From: Pseudomonas turukhanskensis
GTDB taxonomy: Bacteria > Pseudomonadota > Gammaproteobacteria > Pseudomonadales > Pseudomonadaceae
Length of the DNA stretch: 64,000 bases
Reading direction: 5' to 3'
NCBI RefSeq assembly: GCF_027922365.1
Contig: NZ_BSFN01000002.1
Span: 186,001 to 250,000 of the forward strand
The translations under genes and the position numbers were made by a program. Shown piece after piece: positions 49,287-59,213 of this stretch (the first letter of the stretch is position 1; every line of letters starts with the position of its first letter). Below the pieces are notes generated by a model, which saw only the letters and a program-made list of their open reading frames with translations, had not been told where the DNA came from and searched no databases.

Positions 49287-50042
49287 ATGACATTGCGCAC
49301 TGCGCTGCTGCTTCTGTTCACTGGCTTACTGTTTGGCTGTGTATCGACGGGTCATGTCGATCCGATGAAGACCGACAAAGGGCGTGATGAAGCGCGTGAT
49401 GCGTATATTCAGTTGGGTATCGGCTATCTGAACCAGGGCAATACCGAGCAGGCCAAGGTGCCCCTGAAAAAAGCACTGGAAATCGACCCTTCCAACGCCG
49501 ATGCCAACGGTGCGCTGGCGATTCTGTTTCAGACCGAAATGGAGCCGGAGCTAGCCGATGAGCATTTTCACAAAGCCATCGCCAGCCGCCCGGATTCGCG
49601 TTTCCTGAATAACTACGGAGTGTTCCTGTACGACCAGGGGCGTTATGCCGAAGCCAAGGAACGCTACCTGCAGGCAGTCAAAGACAACATGTACCCCGAG
49701 CGTTCGCGGGTGTTCCAGAATCTGGGCATGGTGGCGCTGAAACTCAACGACCGCGATGGCGCCAAGCAGTATTTCGAGCGCTCCATCCGCTTGAACAAGC
49801 GTCAAGCCCGTCCGCAGCTGGAATTGGCCAAGCTGGCTTACGACGAGAAACAATACGTGCCGTCACGCAAGTACTACGACAGTTTCAGCAAGCTCAGCGA
49901 GCAGAACGCCGAGAGCCTGTTGTTGGGTGTGCGTCTGGCCAAGGTATTTGACGACCGGGACAAAGCGGCAACGCTCGGTCTGCAGCTCAAACGTCTTTAT
50001 CCCGGTACGCCGGAATACAAGCAATACATGTCGGAGCAATGA
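49287..50042 (+). CDS. pilF: Type IV pilus biogenesis lipoprotein PilF
   Basis: Outer-membrane pilotin that localises and assembles the PilQ secretin. A 251-residue lipoprotein (lipobox LFGC, Cys18) made of about six TPR units, for example AYIQLGIGYLNQGNTEQAKV and FLNNYGVFLYDQGRYAEAKE. It overlaps rodZ by four bases (ATGA) and sits in the conserved rlmN-pilF-rodZ-ispG order. Confidence 0.94.
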   Translation: MTLRTALLLLFTGLLFGCVSTGHVDPMKTDKGRDEARDAYIQLGIGYLNQGNTEQAKVPLKKALEIDPSNADANGALAILFQTEMEPELADEHFHKAIASRPDSRFLNNYGVFLYDQGRYAEAKERYLQAVKDNMYPERSRVFQNLGMVALKLNDRDGAKQYFERSIRLNKRQARPQLELAKLAYDEKQYVPSRKYYDSFSKLSEQNAESLLLGVRLAKVFDDRDKAATLGLQLKRLYPGTPEYKQYMSEQ

Positions 50043-51055
50043 TGAAAGCGGTGCATCCCGAAGCTCTAGCGGTTTCTCGCAGCAACCCTGGCGAGACGTT
50101 GCGCAAGGCCCGCGAAAACAAGAACTGGTCCCTGGCTGATGTTGCCGGTCAGCTCAACCTGACCAGCCAGCGCCTTGGCCAGTTGGAAGCCGGCCAGTTC
50201 GATCAATTGCCAGGCCATACCTTTGCCCGTGGCTACGTCCGCGCCTATGCCAAATTGCTGGGTATGGATCAGACCCTGATCGTTCAGGAGTTCGACCAAT
50301 ACACCGGCACCAATGCCACGGGCAGCAATGTTCATGGTCTGGGTCGCATCGAAGAACCGATGCGCTTGTCGCAGAACCTGCTGCGTCTGGTGTGCTTTGT
50401 GCTGTTGCTGGCGCTGGCCGGCGGTGGCTTTCTCTGGTGGCAGGACCAGTCGGCGAGCCGTGGTGGTGAAACGGCAGGCATCAGCCTGGGCCATGTAGAA
50501 GTGGATGGTGCTGACGGCACTACCGAAATTCACCCGCTCGACGAGCCGGAAGATCAAGCCGTAGCCGACGCTGAAGACCAGGGCGAAAGCGCGCCAGCGC
50601 AAGTGTCGCCGGAGCTGGCTGCCCAACCGGAGGCCCAGGCCGCTACCCAAGCGCCTGCCGCACCTGCCGCGCCAGCTGGCAGTGTTGCCGTGCCAGTTGC
50701 TCCGACCGTAGCCGCACCCGCACCTGCTGCCCCGGTTACGCCCACCGCTCCGGTGGCGCCGGCGCCAGCAGCGGCGCCTGCTACGCCAGCCACCCCCGTA
50801 GTTGCTGGCGCTGGCGAAGGTGTGGTCGCAATCGATTTCAGCGCCAACTGCTGGATTTCGCTTACCGATGCCAACGGCAAGGTGGTGGTCAGCGGTTTGA
50901 AGCGTGCTGGTGAAAAACTCGAAGTCTCCGGCAAGGCGCCGCTTGAACTGCGCCTGGGTTTTGCCCGCGGCGCTCAGGTGCGCTACAACGGCCAGCCGGT
51001 TGACGCCGCACCGTTCACCAGTGGCGAAACCGCCCGTATCAAGTTGGGACAATAA
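50039..51055 (+). CDS. rodZ: Cell-shape protein RodZ
   Basis: Inner-membrane adaptor between MreB and the elongation machinery, 338 residues. It has an N-terminal XRE helix-turn-helix ([20 protein letters not shown], about 19-38), one membrane helix ([18 protein letters not shown]), a long Ala/Pro/Val linker (about 190-255), and a C-terminal DUF4115 beta domain ([19 protein letters not shown]). A second ATG lies directly after the first; the overlap with pilF supports the first. Confidence 0.92.
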   Translation: MMKAVHPEALAVSRSNPGETLRKARENKNWSLADVAGQLNLTSQRLGQLEAGQFDQLPGHTFARGYVRAYAKLLGMDQTLIVQEFDQYTGTNATGSNVHGLGRIEEPMRLSQNLLRLVCFVLLLALAGGGFLWWQDQSASRGGETAGISLGHVEVDGADGTTEIHPLDEPEDQAVADAEDQGESAPAQVSPELAAQPEAQAATQAPAAPAAPAGSVAVPVAPTVAAPAPAAPVTPTAPVAPAPAAAPATPATPVVAGAGEGVVAIDFSANCWISLTDANGKVVVSGLKRAGEKLEVSGKAPLELRLGFARGAQVRYNGQPVDAAPFTSGETARIKLGQ

Positions 51056-51057
51056 GC

Positions 51058-52170
51058 ATGCACGCCGAATCACCAATCATCCGTCGCGTCTCGCGCAAGA
51101 TCTGGGTCGGCTCCGTGCCGGTCGGTGGTGATGCCCCGATTGCCGTGCAGAGCATGACCAACAGTGACACCTGCGATGTGGCCGCAACCGTCGCGCAAAT
51201 CCGCCGCCTGGAAGAAGCCGGCGCCGATATCGTGCGCGTTTCCGTGCCCGACATGGATGCCGCCGAGGCGTTCGGCAAGATCAAGCAGCAGGTAAAAGTA
51301 CCGCTGGTTGCCGATATTCACTTTGACTACAAGATCGCCCTGCGCGTGGCTGAGCTTGGGGTCGATTGCCTGCGTATCAACCCGGGTAATATCGGCCGTG
51401 AAGACCGCGTAAAAGCAGTTGTAGAAGCTGCCCGTGACCGCGGTATTCCCATCCGTATTGGCGTCAACGCCGGCTCGCTGGAAAAAGACCTGCAGAAGAA
51501 GTATGGCGAACCTACGCCCGAAGCCTTGGTGGAATCCGCCCTGCGCCACGTCGAGCACCTAGACCGTCTGAACTTCCCCGACTTCAAAGTCAGCGTAAAA
51601 GCTTCGGATGTGTTTATGGCCGTAGCGGCCTACCGCTTGCTGGCCAAGCAGATTGAACAGCCGCTGCACCTGGGTATCACCGAAGCCGGTGGCCTGCGTT
51701 CGGGCACGGTGAAATCGGCCGTGGGCTTGGGCATGCTGCTTGCCGACGGAATTGGCGATACCATCCGCATCTCGCTGGCGGCAGACCCGGTTGAAGAGGT
51801 GAAAGTCGGCTACGACATCCTCAAATCCTTGCGTCTGCGTTCGCGCGGCATCAACTTCATTGCCTGCCCGAGCTGCTCGCGGCAGAACTTCGACGTGGTG
51901 AAAACCATGAACGAGTTGGAAGGGCGCCTGGAAGACTTGCTGGTTCCGCTGGACGTGGCCGTAATCGGCTGTATCGTCAACGGTCCTGGCGAAGCCAAGG
52001 AAGCTCATATCGGCCTGACCGGTGGCACGCCGAACAATCTGGTGTACATCGACGGCAAGCCGGCCTCCAAGCTGACCAACGACAATCTGGTGGATGAGCT
52101 CGAACAGCTGATCCGCCAGAAAGCGGCCGAAAAGGTCGAAGCCGACGCAGCGCTTATCGCCCGTGGCTGA
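51058..52170 (+). CDS. ispG: 4-hydroxy-3-methylbut-2-enyl diphosphate synthase (flavodoxin)
   Basis: Penultimate step of the MEP isoprenoid pathway, a [4Fe-4S] enzyme. The 370 residues contain the cluster cysteines C270 and C273 ([11 protein letters not shown]) and C305 ([13 protein letters not shown]), matching E. coli numbering. The TIM-barrel part includes [15 protein letters not shown] and [10 protein letters not shown]. Confidence 0.97.
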   Translation: MHAESPIIRRVSRKIWVGSVPVGGDAPIAVQSMTNSDTCDVAATVAQIRRLEEAGADIVRVSVPDMDAAEAFGKIKQQVKVPLVADIHFDYKIALRVAELGVDCLRINPGNIGREDRVKAVVEAARDRGIPIRIGVNAGSLEKDLQKKYGEPTPEALVESALRHVEHLDRLNFPDFKVSVKASDVFMAVAAYRLLAKQIEQPLHLGITEAGGLRSGTVKSAVGLGMLLADGIGDTIRISLAADPVEEVKVGYDILKSLRLRSRGINFIACPSCSRQNFDVVKTMNELEGRLEDLLVPLDVAVIGCIVNGPGEAKEAHIGLTGGTPNNLVYIDGKPASKLTNDNLVDELEQLIRQKAAEKVEADAALIARG

Positions 52171-52194
52171 TAAAAAGAACGTTAAGGATTCTGT

Positions 52195-53484
52195 GTGAGT
52201 AAGTCCCTGCAAGCCATCCGTGGCATGAACGACATCCTGCCGGAGCAAACCCCGCTCTGGCGTTATTTCGAAAATAGCGTGGCACGCCTGCTCGATGGCT
52301 ACGGCTATCGGCAGATTCGCATGCCCATCGTTGAAGCCACCGAACTGTTCAAACGCTCTATCGGTGAAGTCACCGACATCGTCGAAAAAGAGATGTACAC
52401 CTTCGACGACCGCAACGGCGACTCCCTCACCCTGCGCCCCGAAGGCACTGCCAGCTGCGTACGCGCGGTGCTGGAGCACGGTATTTCCGGCGGCGGTCAG
52501 GTGCAGAAGCTCTGGTACATCGGCCCGATGTTTCGCCATGAGCGTCCGCAAAAAGGCCGTTATCGCCAGTTTCACCAGATTGGTGTGGAAGTCTTCAACC
52601 TCGACGGCCCGGACATTGATGCGGAGCTGATCGTGCTCACATGGCGTCTCTGGGGCCTGCTGGGCATTCGTGACGCAGTCAAACTCGAGCTCAACAGCCT
52701 GGGCACCAGCGAGGCGCGCGCCACTTATCGTGAAGCCCTGGTGGCTTACCTGTCGGCCCGTGCCGACCAACTCGACGAAGACAGCAAACGCCGCCTGCTC
52801 AGCAACCCACTGCGCGTGCTCGACAGTAAGGTGCCGGAAACCCAGGCCCTGCTCACCGACGCTCCCAAGCTGGCCGACTACCTGGACGAGGCCTCGCGCC
52901 TGCACTTCGAGGGCCTGAAGGCCCGTCTGGATGCAGCCGGCATTCCCTACGTACTCAATACCAAGCTGGTACGCGGCCTGGATTACTACAGCAAAACCGT
53001 TTTCGAATGGGTTACCGACAAGCTAGGCGCCCAGGGCACCGTGTGTGCTGGTGGTCGTTACGACGGTCTGGTCGAGCAGATGGGCGGCAAGCCGACTGCC
53101 GGCGTGGGATTTGCCATGGGTATCGAGCGCCTGATTCTGCTGCTCGAAACCCTGGAAAAAGTGCCGGAAGAAATCGCCCGTCAGGTAGACGTTTATCTGT
53201 GTGCGTTTGGCGATGCCGCTGAACTCGCCGGGCTGCAACTGGCTGAACGTCTGCGTGATCAGGTGCCGGGCTTGCGTCTGGTGGTCAATGCCGGCGCAGG
53301 CAGCTTCAAAAGCCAGCTGAAGAAAGCCGACAAGAGCGGTGCGCTGTTCGCTGTGGTTCTGGGCGAAGACGAACTGGGTCAGCAAGTGGTAGGTTTCAAA
53401 CCGCTCCGTGGTCAGGGCGAACAACAAAATATTGCCTGGGATGCTCTGGCCGAGCACCTGGAAACCAGCTTGCAGCAAGGCTGA
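52195..53484 (+). CDS. hisS: Histidyl-tRNA synthetase
   Basis: Class II synthetase, 429 residues. Motif 1 region near [20 protein letters not shown], motif 2 [17 protein letters not shown], the histidine signature [15 protein letters not shown], and motif 3 [11 protein letters not shown]. The start is GTG at 52195; a second GTG overlaps two bases earlier in another frame. Confidence 0.97.
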   Translation: MSKSLQAIRGMNDILPEQTPLWRYFENSVARLLDGYGYRQIRMPIVEATELFKRSIGEVTDIVEKEMYTFDDRNGDSLTLRPEGTASCVRAVLEHGISGGGQVQKLWYIGPMFRHERPQKGRYRQFHQIGVEVFNLDGPDIDAELIVLTWRLWGLLGIRDAVKLELNSLGTSEARATYREALVAYLSARADQLDEDSKRRLLSNPLRVLDSKVPETQALLTDAPKLADYLDEASRLHFEGLKARLDAAGIPYVLNTKLVRGLDYYSKTVFEWVTDKLGAQGTVCAGGRYDGLVEQMGGKPTAGVGFAMGIERLILLLETLEKVPEEIARQVDVYLCAFGDAAELAGLQLAERLRDQVPGLRLVVNAGAGSFKSQLKKADKSGALFAVVLGEDELGQQVVGFKPLRGQGEQQNIAWDALAEHLETSLQQG

Positions 53485-53555
53485 CAGGCAGGTTCAAAAA
53501 CAACCGGGTTTTAAACTCAAGGTTTGAGCATTCAGCGGGTTTAAGGAGCATTGGC

Positions 53556-54197
53556 GTGTCGAGTACCGAAGACGAACAACTGGCGGACCTAAAGGACTGG
53601 TGGGACCGCAACGGCAAGCCGCTGTTGACCGGTGGCGTGCTGGCCCTGGCGGTCGTGGTGGGCTGGAACACCTGGCACAAGTATCAAAGCACCCAGGCGC
53701 AGAATGCCTCGATGCTCTATCAGCAACTGCTGGAAACCACCTTTGACCCAGCCGGCAAACCGGATGTGGCCAAGGTTGCCGAGCTTTCCAACAAGCTGAA
53801 AAGCGAATACGCCGGCACCTATTACGCCCAGTACGCCAGCCTATTCGCTGCCAAGACTGCGGTGGACGCCGGCAAGCTCGACGACGCGGCTGCCGAGCTG
53901 CAAAGCGTGGTGGCCAAACCTGCCGATGCCACCATCGGTGAGTTGGCGCGTCAGCGTCTGGCCCGTGTTCTGGCTGCTCAGAGCAAGGCCGAAGAGGGCC
54001 TCAAGCTCCTTGATGGCGATGCTGAAAAAGCGTTCGTTGCCAGCCGCGAAGAGCTCAAAGGCGATTTGCTGGTGAAAGTCGGCCGTAACGACGACGCCCG
54101 CAGTGCATACGAGAAGGCCAAGGCAGCCCTGTCCGATGAAGCGGCAGTGGGTGGCTTGCAAATGAAGCTCGACGATCTGGCCAAAGGGGATGCGTGA
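53556..54197 (+). CDS. yfgM: YfgM-like tetratricopeptide protein of the Sec translocon
   Basis: A 213-residue inner-membrane protein with a single helix (LLTGGVLALAVVVGWNTWH, about 23-41) and a periplasmic TPR-like domain. In E. coli YfgM associates with SecYEG and PpiD and is encoded next to bamB, as here. The start is GTG with AAGGAG upstream. The bamB coding sequence begins four to five bases after the stop. Confidence 0.9.
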   Translation: MSSTEDEQLADLKDWWDRNGKPLLTGGVLALAVVVGWNTWHKYQSTQAQNASMLYQQLLETTFDPAGKPDVAKVAELSNKLKSEYAGTYYAQYASLFAAKTAVDAGKLDDAAAELQSVVAKPADATIGELARQRLARVLAAQSKAEEGLKLLDGDAEKAFVASREELKGDLLVKVGRNDDARSAYEKAKAALSDEAAVGGLQMKLDDLAKGDA

Positions 54198-54201
54198 AGT
54201 G

Positions 54202-55344
54202 ATGCGCTGGAAATATGCCGCACTGTTGGCCCTGGCCGTTCTTGCCACGGGTTGCAGCAGCACTAGCAAGAAAGAACTGCCACCGGCCGAGCTGCCTGAC
54301 TTCACCGAAGAAGTCGAACTGCATAAAGAATGGAGCCGCTCGGTTGGCGATGGCCAGGGCGACACTTTTAATATGCTGGTCCCTGCTATCGACGGCGACA
54401 CCATCTTCGCCGCCGACGTAAATGGCGAAGTCATGGCGATCAACCGTTTCTCTGGCGACAAGCTGTGGGAAACCGACCTCGACCTGCCGGTATCGGGCGC
54501 TGTCGGCGCCGGTAGCGGCCTGGTGCTGGTCGGCACCCTGAAGGGTGAAGTGGTTGCCCTGGACGGCGCCACCGGTGAAGAGAAATGGCGCGCCAAGGTA
54601 ACCAGCGAAGTGCTGGCACCGCCGGCCACCAACGGTGATGTGGTAGTGGTGCAAACCCAGGACGACCGCGTGATCGGCCTTGAAGCCAGCACCGGCGCCC
54701 AGCGTTGGATCTACGAAAACACCCCGGCCGTACTGACCCTGCGTGGTACGGGTGCTCCTATCGTGACTGACAGCCTGGCCTACGCCGGCCTGTCGACCGG
54801 TAAGGTGATTGCCCTGGACACCCAGCGCGGTCTGCCGGCCTGGGAACAACGCGTAGCTGTGCCGCAAGGCCGTTCCGAGCTGGACCGCGTGGTGGATATC
54901 GACGGCGGCCTGCTGCTGTCCGGCAATACCCTCTACGCTGTGAGCTATCAGGGTCGCGTTGCCGGTCTGGACGCTTCCAATGGCCGCATCATCTGGCAGA
55001 AAGAAGCCTCCAGTAACGTCGGCCTGGCTGAAAGCATCGGCAACGTTTACCTGTGCCTGGCCAACGGCACTGTAGAAAGCGTCGACGAGCGTTCCGCGTC
55101 CTCGCTGTGGAGCAACGAAGCGCTGGCCCGTCGTCAGCTGTCGGCGCCGGAAGTGTTCTCCAGCTACGTAGCCTTTGGTGATTTCGAAGGCTATCTGCAC
55201 CTGGTCAGCCAGGTAGATGGTCGTTTCGTCGGCCGCACCCGTATCGACAGTGACGGTCTGCGCGCTCGCCCATTGGTGGTCGCCGATTGGCTCTATGCTT
55301 TCGGTAACAGCGGTGAGCTGGTTGCGCTGACCATCAAGAAGTAG
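54202..55344 (+). CDS. bamB: Outer-membrane assembly lipoprotein BamB
   Basis: Lipoprotein of the BAM complex that folds outer-membrane proteins. It has 380 residues: lipobox LATGC (Cys18), then an eight-bladed beta-propeller with PQQ-like repeats ([38 protein letters not shown]). The ATG at 54202 gives a standard signal peptide; GTG at 54199 or ATG at 54190 are alternatives, the last lying right on the GGGGA site. A terminator follows. Confidence 0.94.
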   Translation: MRWKYAALLALAVLATGCSSTSKKELPPAELPDFTEEVELHKEWSRSVGDGQGDTFNMLVPAIDGDTIFAADVNGEVMAINRFSGDKLWETDLDLPVSGAVGAGSGLVLVGTLKGEVVALDGATGEEKWRAKVTSEVLAPPATNGDVVVVQTQDDRVIGLEASTGAQRWIYENTPAVLTLRGTGAPIVTDSLAYAGLSTGKVIALDTQRGLPAWEQRVAVPQGRSELDRVVDIDGGLLLSGNTLYAVSYQGRVAGLDASNGRIIWQKEASSNVGLAESIGNVYLCLANGTVESVDERSASSLWSNEALARRQLSAPEVFSSYVAFGDFEGYLHLVSQVDGRFVGRTRIDSDGLRARPLVVADWLYAFGNSGELVALTIKK

Positions 55345-55417
55345 GACTTGCCGCGCTGACGATGACCGCCGCGATGGTGGGCTTCGTCAGGCAGTAGGCC
55401 TGCGCAACAATGAGTTC

Positions 55418-55454
55418 GGCCGCTGCCGTTTGACGGTAGCGGCCTTTGTATTTT
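55418..55454 (+). terminator. Terminator between bamB and der
   Basis: GGCCGCTGCCGT-TTG-ACGGTAGCGGCC (one G-U pair), then TTTGTATTTT. It lies 74 bases after bamB and 24 bases before der, inside the der leader. Confidence 0.75.
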
Positions 55455-55477
55455 CTGCAATTGAGTGGAGGGGCCGT

Positions 55478-56950
55478 ATGGTTCCCGTAATCGCCCTGGT
55501 GGGCCGTCCTAACGTCGGCAAGTCCACCCTGTTTAACCGCCTGACCAGAAGTCGCGACGCTATCGTTGGCGACCTGGCCGGTCTGACCCGTGATCGCCAG
55601 TACGGTGAAGCCAAATGGCAAGGGCGAACCTACATCCTGATCGACACCGGCGGTATCTCCGGTGACGAGCATGGCATGGACGAAAAGATGGCCGAGCAAT
55701 CGCTGCTGGCCATTGAAGAAGCCGACGTTGTCCTGTTCCTGGTGGACTCGCGCGCAGGCTTTACCGCCGCCGACCAGATGATTGGCGAGCACCTGCGCAA
55801 GCGCAATAAAACCTCCTACGTGGTGGCCAACAAGGTCGACAACATTGACCCCGATCTGGCCCGCGCCGAATTCTCGCCACTGGGCATGGGCGATGCCATC
55901 CCGATTGCCGGCGCCCACGGCCGCGGTATCGCGCAGATGATGGAAATCGCCCTGGGCGGCTTCCCCAAGGACGTGGAAGAGCCGGCCGAAGGCGAGGAAG
56001 AGGAAGTCGTTGCCGAAGGTCAGGAAGCCAAGCGCATTCCCGGCCCGAGTGAGAAAGACGGCATCAAGATCGCCATCATCGGTCGCCCTAACGTCGGTAA
56101 GTCGACCCTGGTCAACCGCATGCTCGGTGAAGACCGGGTAATCGTCTACGACCAGCCCGGCACTACCCGCGACAGCATTTACATTCCCTTCGAGCGCAAC
56201 GAAGAGAAGTACACCCTGATCGACACCGCGGGGGTGCGCAAGCGCGGCAAGATCCACGAGGAAGTCGAAAAATTCTCCGTGGTCAAAACCCTGCAGGCCA
56301 TAAAAGACGCCAACGTGGTGATCTTTGTAATGGACGCCCGCGAAGGCGTGGTCGACCACGACCTCAACCTGTTGGGCTTTGCCCTGGAGTCCGGCCGCGC
56401 TCTGGTTATCGCCCTGAACAAATGGGACGGCATGGAGCCTAGCGAGCGCGACTACGTGAAAACCGAGCTGCAACGCCGGTTGTTCTTCGTCGACTTTGCC
56501 GACATCCACTTTATTTCGGCCTTGCACGGCACCGGTGTGGGCAATCTGTATCAGTCGGTACAGAACGCCTTCAAGTCGGCGGTTACCCGCTGGCCGACCA
56601 GCCGCCTGACCCAGATTCTCGAAGATGCCGTGAGCGAGCACGCACCGCCCATGGTTGGCAGCCGCCGTATTAAACTGCGTTACGCCCACTTGGGCGGTGC
56701 CAACCCGCCGCTGATCGTGATTCACGGTAACCAGGTGGAGGCGGTGCCGAAGTCGTATGTGCGCTACCTGGAAAACACGTACCGTCGTGTACTGAAGCTG
56801 GTCGGTACGCCGATTCGCATCGAATTCAAAGGCGGCGAGAACCCGTACGAAGGCAAGAAAAACACCCTGACTGATCGCCAAGTCAACAAGAAGCGCCGGC
56901 TTATGTCGCACCACAAAAAAGCCGACAAGAAACGCCGCGATAAGAAATAA
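55478..56950 (+). CDS. der: Ribosome-associated GTPase Der (EngA)
   Basis: GTPase needed for 50S ribosome maturation, with two tandem G domains. The 490 residues carry P-loops GRPNVGKST at about 9-17 and again at about 205-213, DTGG and DTAG switch II motifs, NKVD and NKWD, then a C-terminal KH-like domain and a basic tail ([20 protein letters not shown]). The start ATG has GGAGGGG ahead; an in-frame GTG/ATG further upstream falls in the terminator. Confidence 0.97.
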   Translation: MVPVIALVGRPNVGKSTLFNRLTRSRDAIVGDLAGLTRDRQYGEAKWQGRTYILIDTGGISGDEHGMDEKMAEQSLLAIEEADVVLFLVDSRAGFTAADQMIGEHLRKRNKTSYVVANKVDNIDPDLARAEFSPLGMGDAIPIAGAHGRGIAQMMEIALGGFPKDVEEPAEGEEEEVVAEGQEAKRIPGPSEKDGIKIAIIGRPNVGKSTLVNRMLGEDRVIVYDQPGTTRDSIYIPFERNEEKYTLIDTAGVRKRGKIHEEVEKFSVVKTLQAIKDANVVIFVMDAREGVVDHDLNLLGFALESGRALVIALNKWDGMEPSERDYVKTELQRRLFFVDFADIHFISALHGTGVGNLYQSVQNAFKSAVTRWPTSRLTQILEDAVSEHAPPMVGSRRIKLRYAHLGGANPPLIVIHGNQVEAVPKSYVRYLENTYRRVLKLVGTPIRIEFKGGENPYEGKKNTLTDRQVNKKRRLMSHHKKADKKRRDKK

Positions 56951-57004
56951 GGTCGGCTGCGCGTCGACATTGCTGCGTTGAGAGTGTGTTCCACGCTCGC
57001 TGGT

Positions 57005-57073
57005 GTAGGGCGAATATCCGCGCAGCGGATATCCGCCGATTCGCAAGTGGGAGCGGTGATATTCGCCCTACGC
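57005..57073. repeat. GTAGGGCGAATAT-class repeat, copy 2
   Basis: GTAGGGCGAATATCCGCGCA then GCGGATATCCGCC at the left; ATATTCGCCCTAC inverted at the right end. Same family as the copy at 23342-23429. It lies in the 264-base gap after der, with nothing else except the terminator. Confidence 0.8.
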
Positions 57074-57111
57074 TCGCAAAACCGTGCGGTTAAAAGGTTC
57101 TAGCGATATGC

Positions 57112-57138
57112 AAAAGGGCACCTTCGGGTGCCCTTTTT
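57112..57138. terminator. Intrinsic terminator downstream of der
   Basis: AAAAGGGCACC-TTCG-GGTGCCCTTTTT; symmetric A and T tracts make it usable in both directions. Confidence 0.85.
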
Positions 57139-57214
57139 CATGCCCAGTTGATCCGCTATCCTGCCTGTCCCTATGGCTCCAGCCGTGCCGTGACAGATCA
57201 AACAGGAAAGTGTG

Positions 57215-58363
57215 ATGATCACCAGCAAGTTGCCCAACATCGGCACCACCATTTTCACGCGCATGTCGCAGTTGGCCAACGAGGTGGGTGCGCTGAATCT
57301 GTCCCAGGGCTTCCCCGATTTCGATGGCCCGCAGGCATTGCTCGACGCCGTCGCCCGCCATGTGCATAGCGGCCACAATCAATACGCGCCCATGACCGGC
57401 CTGCCGGCATTGCGTGAACAAGTCGCGCTGAAAATTGCTGCCTGCTACGGCCGTAGCGTCAGCGCCGATAGCGAAATCACCATCACTCCCGGCGCCACTC
57501 AGGCGATTTTCTGCGCGATTCAAACCCTGATCCGTGCCGGCGATGAAGTGATCGTCTTCGACCCCAGCTACGACAGTTACGAGCCCTCGGTAGATCTGGC
57601 CGGTGGTCGCTGTGTGCATGTGCCACTGAGCCAGCCGGACTTTGCCATCGATTGGCAACGCTTGGCTGATGCCATCACCCCGCGCACCCGCCTGATCATT
57701 CTCAACAGCCCGCACAACCCCAGCGGCGCGCTGCTCACCCGCCGTGACCTCGACCAACTGGCCGAGCTGATTCGCGCCCGCGACATCTACCTGATCAGCG
57801 ACGAGGTCTACGAGCACTTGGTGTTCGACGGCGCCAAACACGACAGCGTGTTGGCCCATGAGGAGCTTTATCAGCGCGCCTTCGTAGTCAGCTCGTTCGG
57901 CAAGAGCTACCACGTTACCGGCTGGAAAACTGGCTATGTGGTGGCGCCGCCCGCGTTGAGCACGGAGCTGCGCAAGGTGCACCAATACGTGAGCTTCTGT
58001 GGCGTCACGCCGCTGCAATGGGGGCTGGCTGACTTTATGGCCGCCAACCCGCAGCACGTCAGCGAGCTGCCAGCGTTTTACCAGGCCAAGCGCGACCTGT
58101 TCTGCGATCGCTTGGAACAGTCGAAATTTCGCTTCACCCGCGCCGCCGGCACCTTTTTCCAACTGGCCGACTATTCGGCCATTCGTGACGACCTCGATGA
58201 CGTAGCGATGGCCGAATGGCTGACCCGCGAGCACGGCGTGGCGGTCATCCCCATTTCGGTTTTCTATCAGGAGCCTCTGAAGAATCTGCGTCTGGTGCGC
58301 TTCTGCTTTGCCAAGCGTGAAGAGACCCTGATTCAGGCAGCGGAGAAGCTATGTCGAATCTAA
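57215..58363 (+). CDS. Class I PLP aminotransferase, methionine aminotransferase-like (YbdL/MtnE type)
   Basis: A 382-residue fold-type I aminotransferase. The PLP lysine lies in SSFGKSYHVTGWKTG, the Asp in LISDEVYEHLVF, Asn in ILNSPHNPSG, and the phosphate Arg in LRLVRFCFAK. The start region LNLSQGFPDFDGP is the pattern of the YbdL / kynurenine-glutamine transaminase group, which prefers methionine and aromatic amino acids. The omega-amidase gene overlaps its end by 13 bases, which favours glutamine as amino donor. I use the ATG at 57215; a GTG three bases earlier is possible. Confidence 0.88.
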   Translation: MITSKLPNIGTTIFTRMSQLANEVGALNLSQGFPDFDGPQALLDAVARHVHSGHNQYAPMTGLPALREQVALKIAACYGRSVSADSEITITPGATQAIFCAIQTLIRAGDEVIVFDPSYDSYEPSVDLAGGRCVHVPLSQPDFAIDWQRLADAITPRTRLIILNSPHNPSGALLTRRDLDQLAELIRARDIYLISDEVYEHLVFDGAKHDSVLAHEELYQRAFVVSSFGKSYHVTGWKTGYVVAPPALSTELRKVHQYVSFCGVTPLQWGLADFMAANPQHVSELPAFYQAKRDLFCDRLEQSKFRFTRAAGTFFQLADYSAIRDDLDDVAMAEWLTREHGVAVIPISVFYQEPLKNLRLVRFCFAKREETLIQAAEKLCRI

Positions 58364-59160
58364 ACAGCGGGCGCGATATAAAAAATCTGCCCGATCTCAA
58401 ACTCGCCCTGGTGCAAACTACCTTGGTCTGGCATGACCCGGCCGCGAACTTTGCCCATTTCGAGGCGTTGCTGGAGCAAGCCCGGGGCGCGCACCTGATC
58501 GTATTGCCGGAGATGTTTACCACCGGTTTTTCCATGGACGCCGAAGCCTTGGCCGAACCGGAGGAGGGCGCCAGTTACGCCTGGCTGCGTGCGCAAGCCA
58601 AACGGCTCGATGCGGTGATTACCGGCAGCGTGATCATTCAGGCTGCTGACGGCAGCCACCGCAATCGCCTGCTCTGGGCTCGCCCTGATGGCGAAATGCT
58701 GCACTACGACAAACGCCACCTGTTCCGCATGGCTGGCGAGCACAAGCACTACAGCCCCGGAGAACGTCAGGTGCAGATGGAATTGCATGGCTGGCGCATT
58801 CGCCCACTGATTTGCTACGACCTGCGTTTCCCGGTGTGGAGCCGCGACCCCCATGACACCGATCTGCTTCTATACACCGCTAACTGGCCCGCTGCACGGC
58901 GTTTGCACTGGAATCGCTTGCTGCCAGCGCGGGCCATCGAAAACCTGTGTTTTGTCGCTGCGGTAAACCGTGTGGGCAACGATGGTAAAGGCCACCCTTA
59001 CAGCGGTGATAGCCAAGTGCTCGACTTTCAGGGCGAACCGTTGCTTGAGGCTCAAGCCGGCGACGGCGTATTGCACGTAACCCTCAAAGCCACCGACCTG
59101 GCAGCGTACCGCGAGCGCTTCCCGGCGCATCTGGATGCCGATTCGTTTCGTATTGACTGA
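58351..59160 (+). CDS. Nitrilase-superfamily omega-amidase (YafV-like)
   Basis: A 269-residue C-N hydrolase expected to cleave 2-oxoglutaramate to 2-oxoglutarate and ammonia. The catalytic triad is visible: E54 (LPEMFTTGF), K121 (YDKRHLF) and C155 (ICYDLRFP). It overlaps the preceding aminotransferase by 13 bases, with GGAG five bases before its ATG. The pairing of a glutamine transaminase with an omega-amidase is established in methionine salvage: the amidase removes the ketoacid product and makes the transamination irreversible. Confidence 0.88.
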   Translation: MSNLNSGRDIKNLPDLKLALVQTTLVWHDPAANFAHFEALLEQARGAHLIVLPEMFTTGFSMDAEALAEPEEGASYAWLRAQAKRLDAVITGSVIIQAADGSHRNRLLWARPDGEMLHYDKRHLFRMAGEHKHYSPGERQVQMELHGWRIRPLICYDLRFPVWSRDPHDTDLLLYTANWPAARRLHWNRLLPARAIENLCFVAAVNRVGNDGKGHPYSGDSQVLDFQGEPLLEAQAGDGVLHVTLKATDLAAYRERFPAHLDADSFRID

Positions 59161-59213
59161 ACGCGCCTCGCGCTAGTCGCGCCCGATCATGGGCACGGCT
59201 AGCGCGGGAAAGG

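Noticed and set aside
55334..57046. A 570-codon open frame on the - strand opposite der
   Set aside because: Antisense to both G domains of Der; its first codons come from the repeat at 57005.
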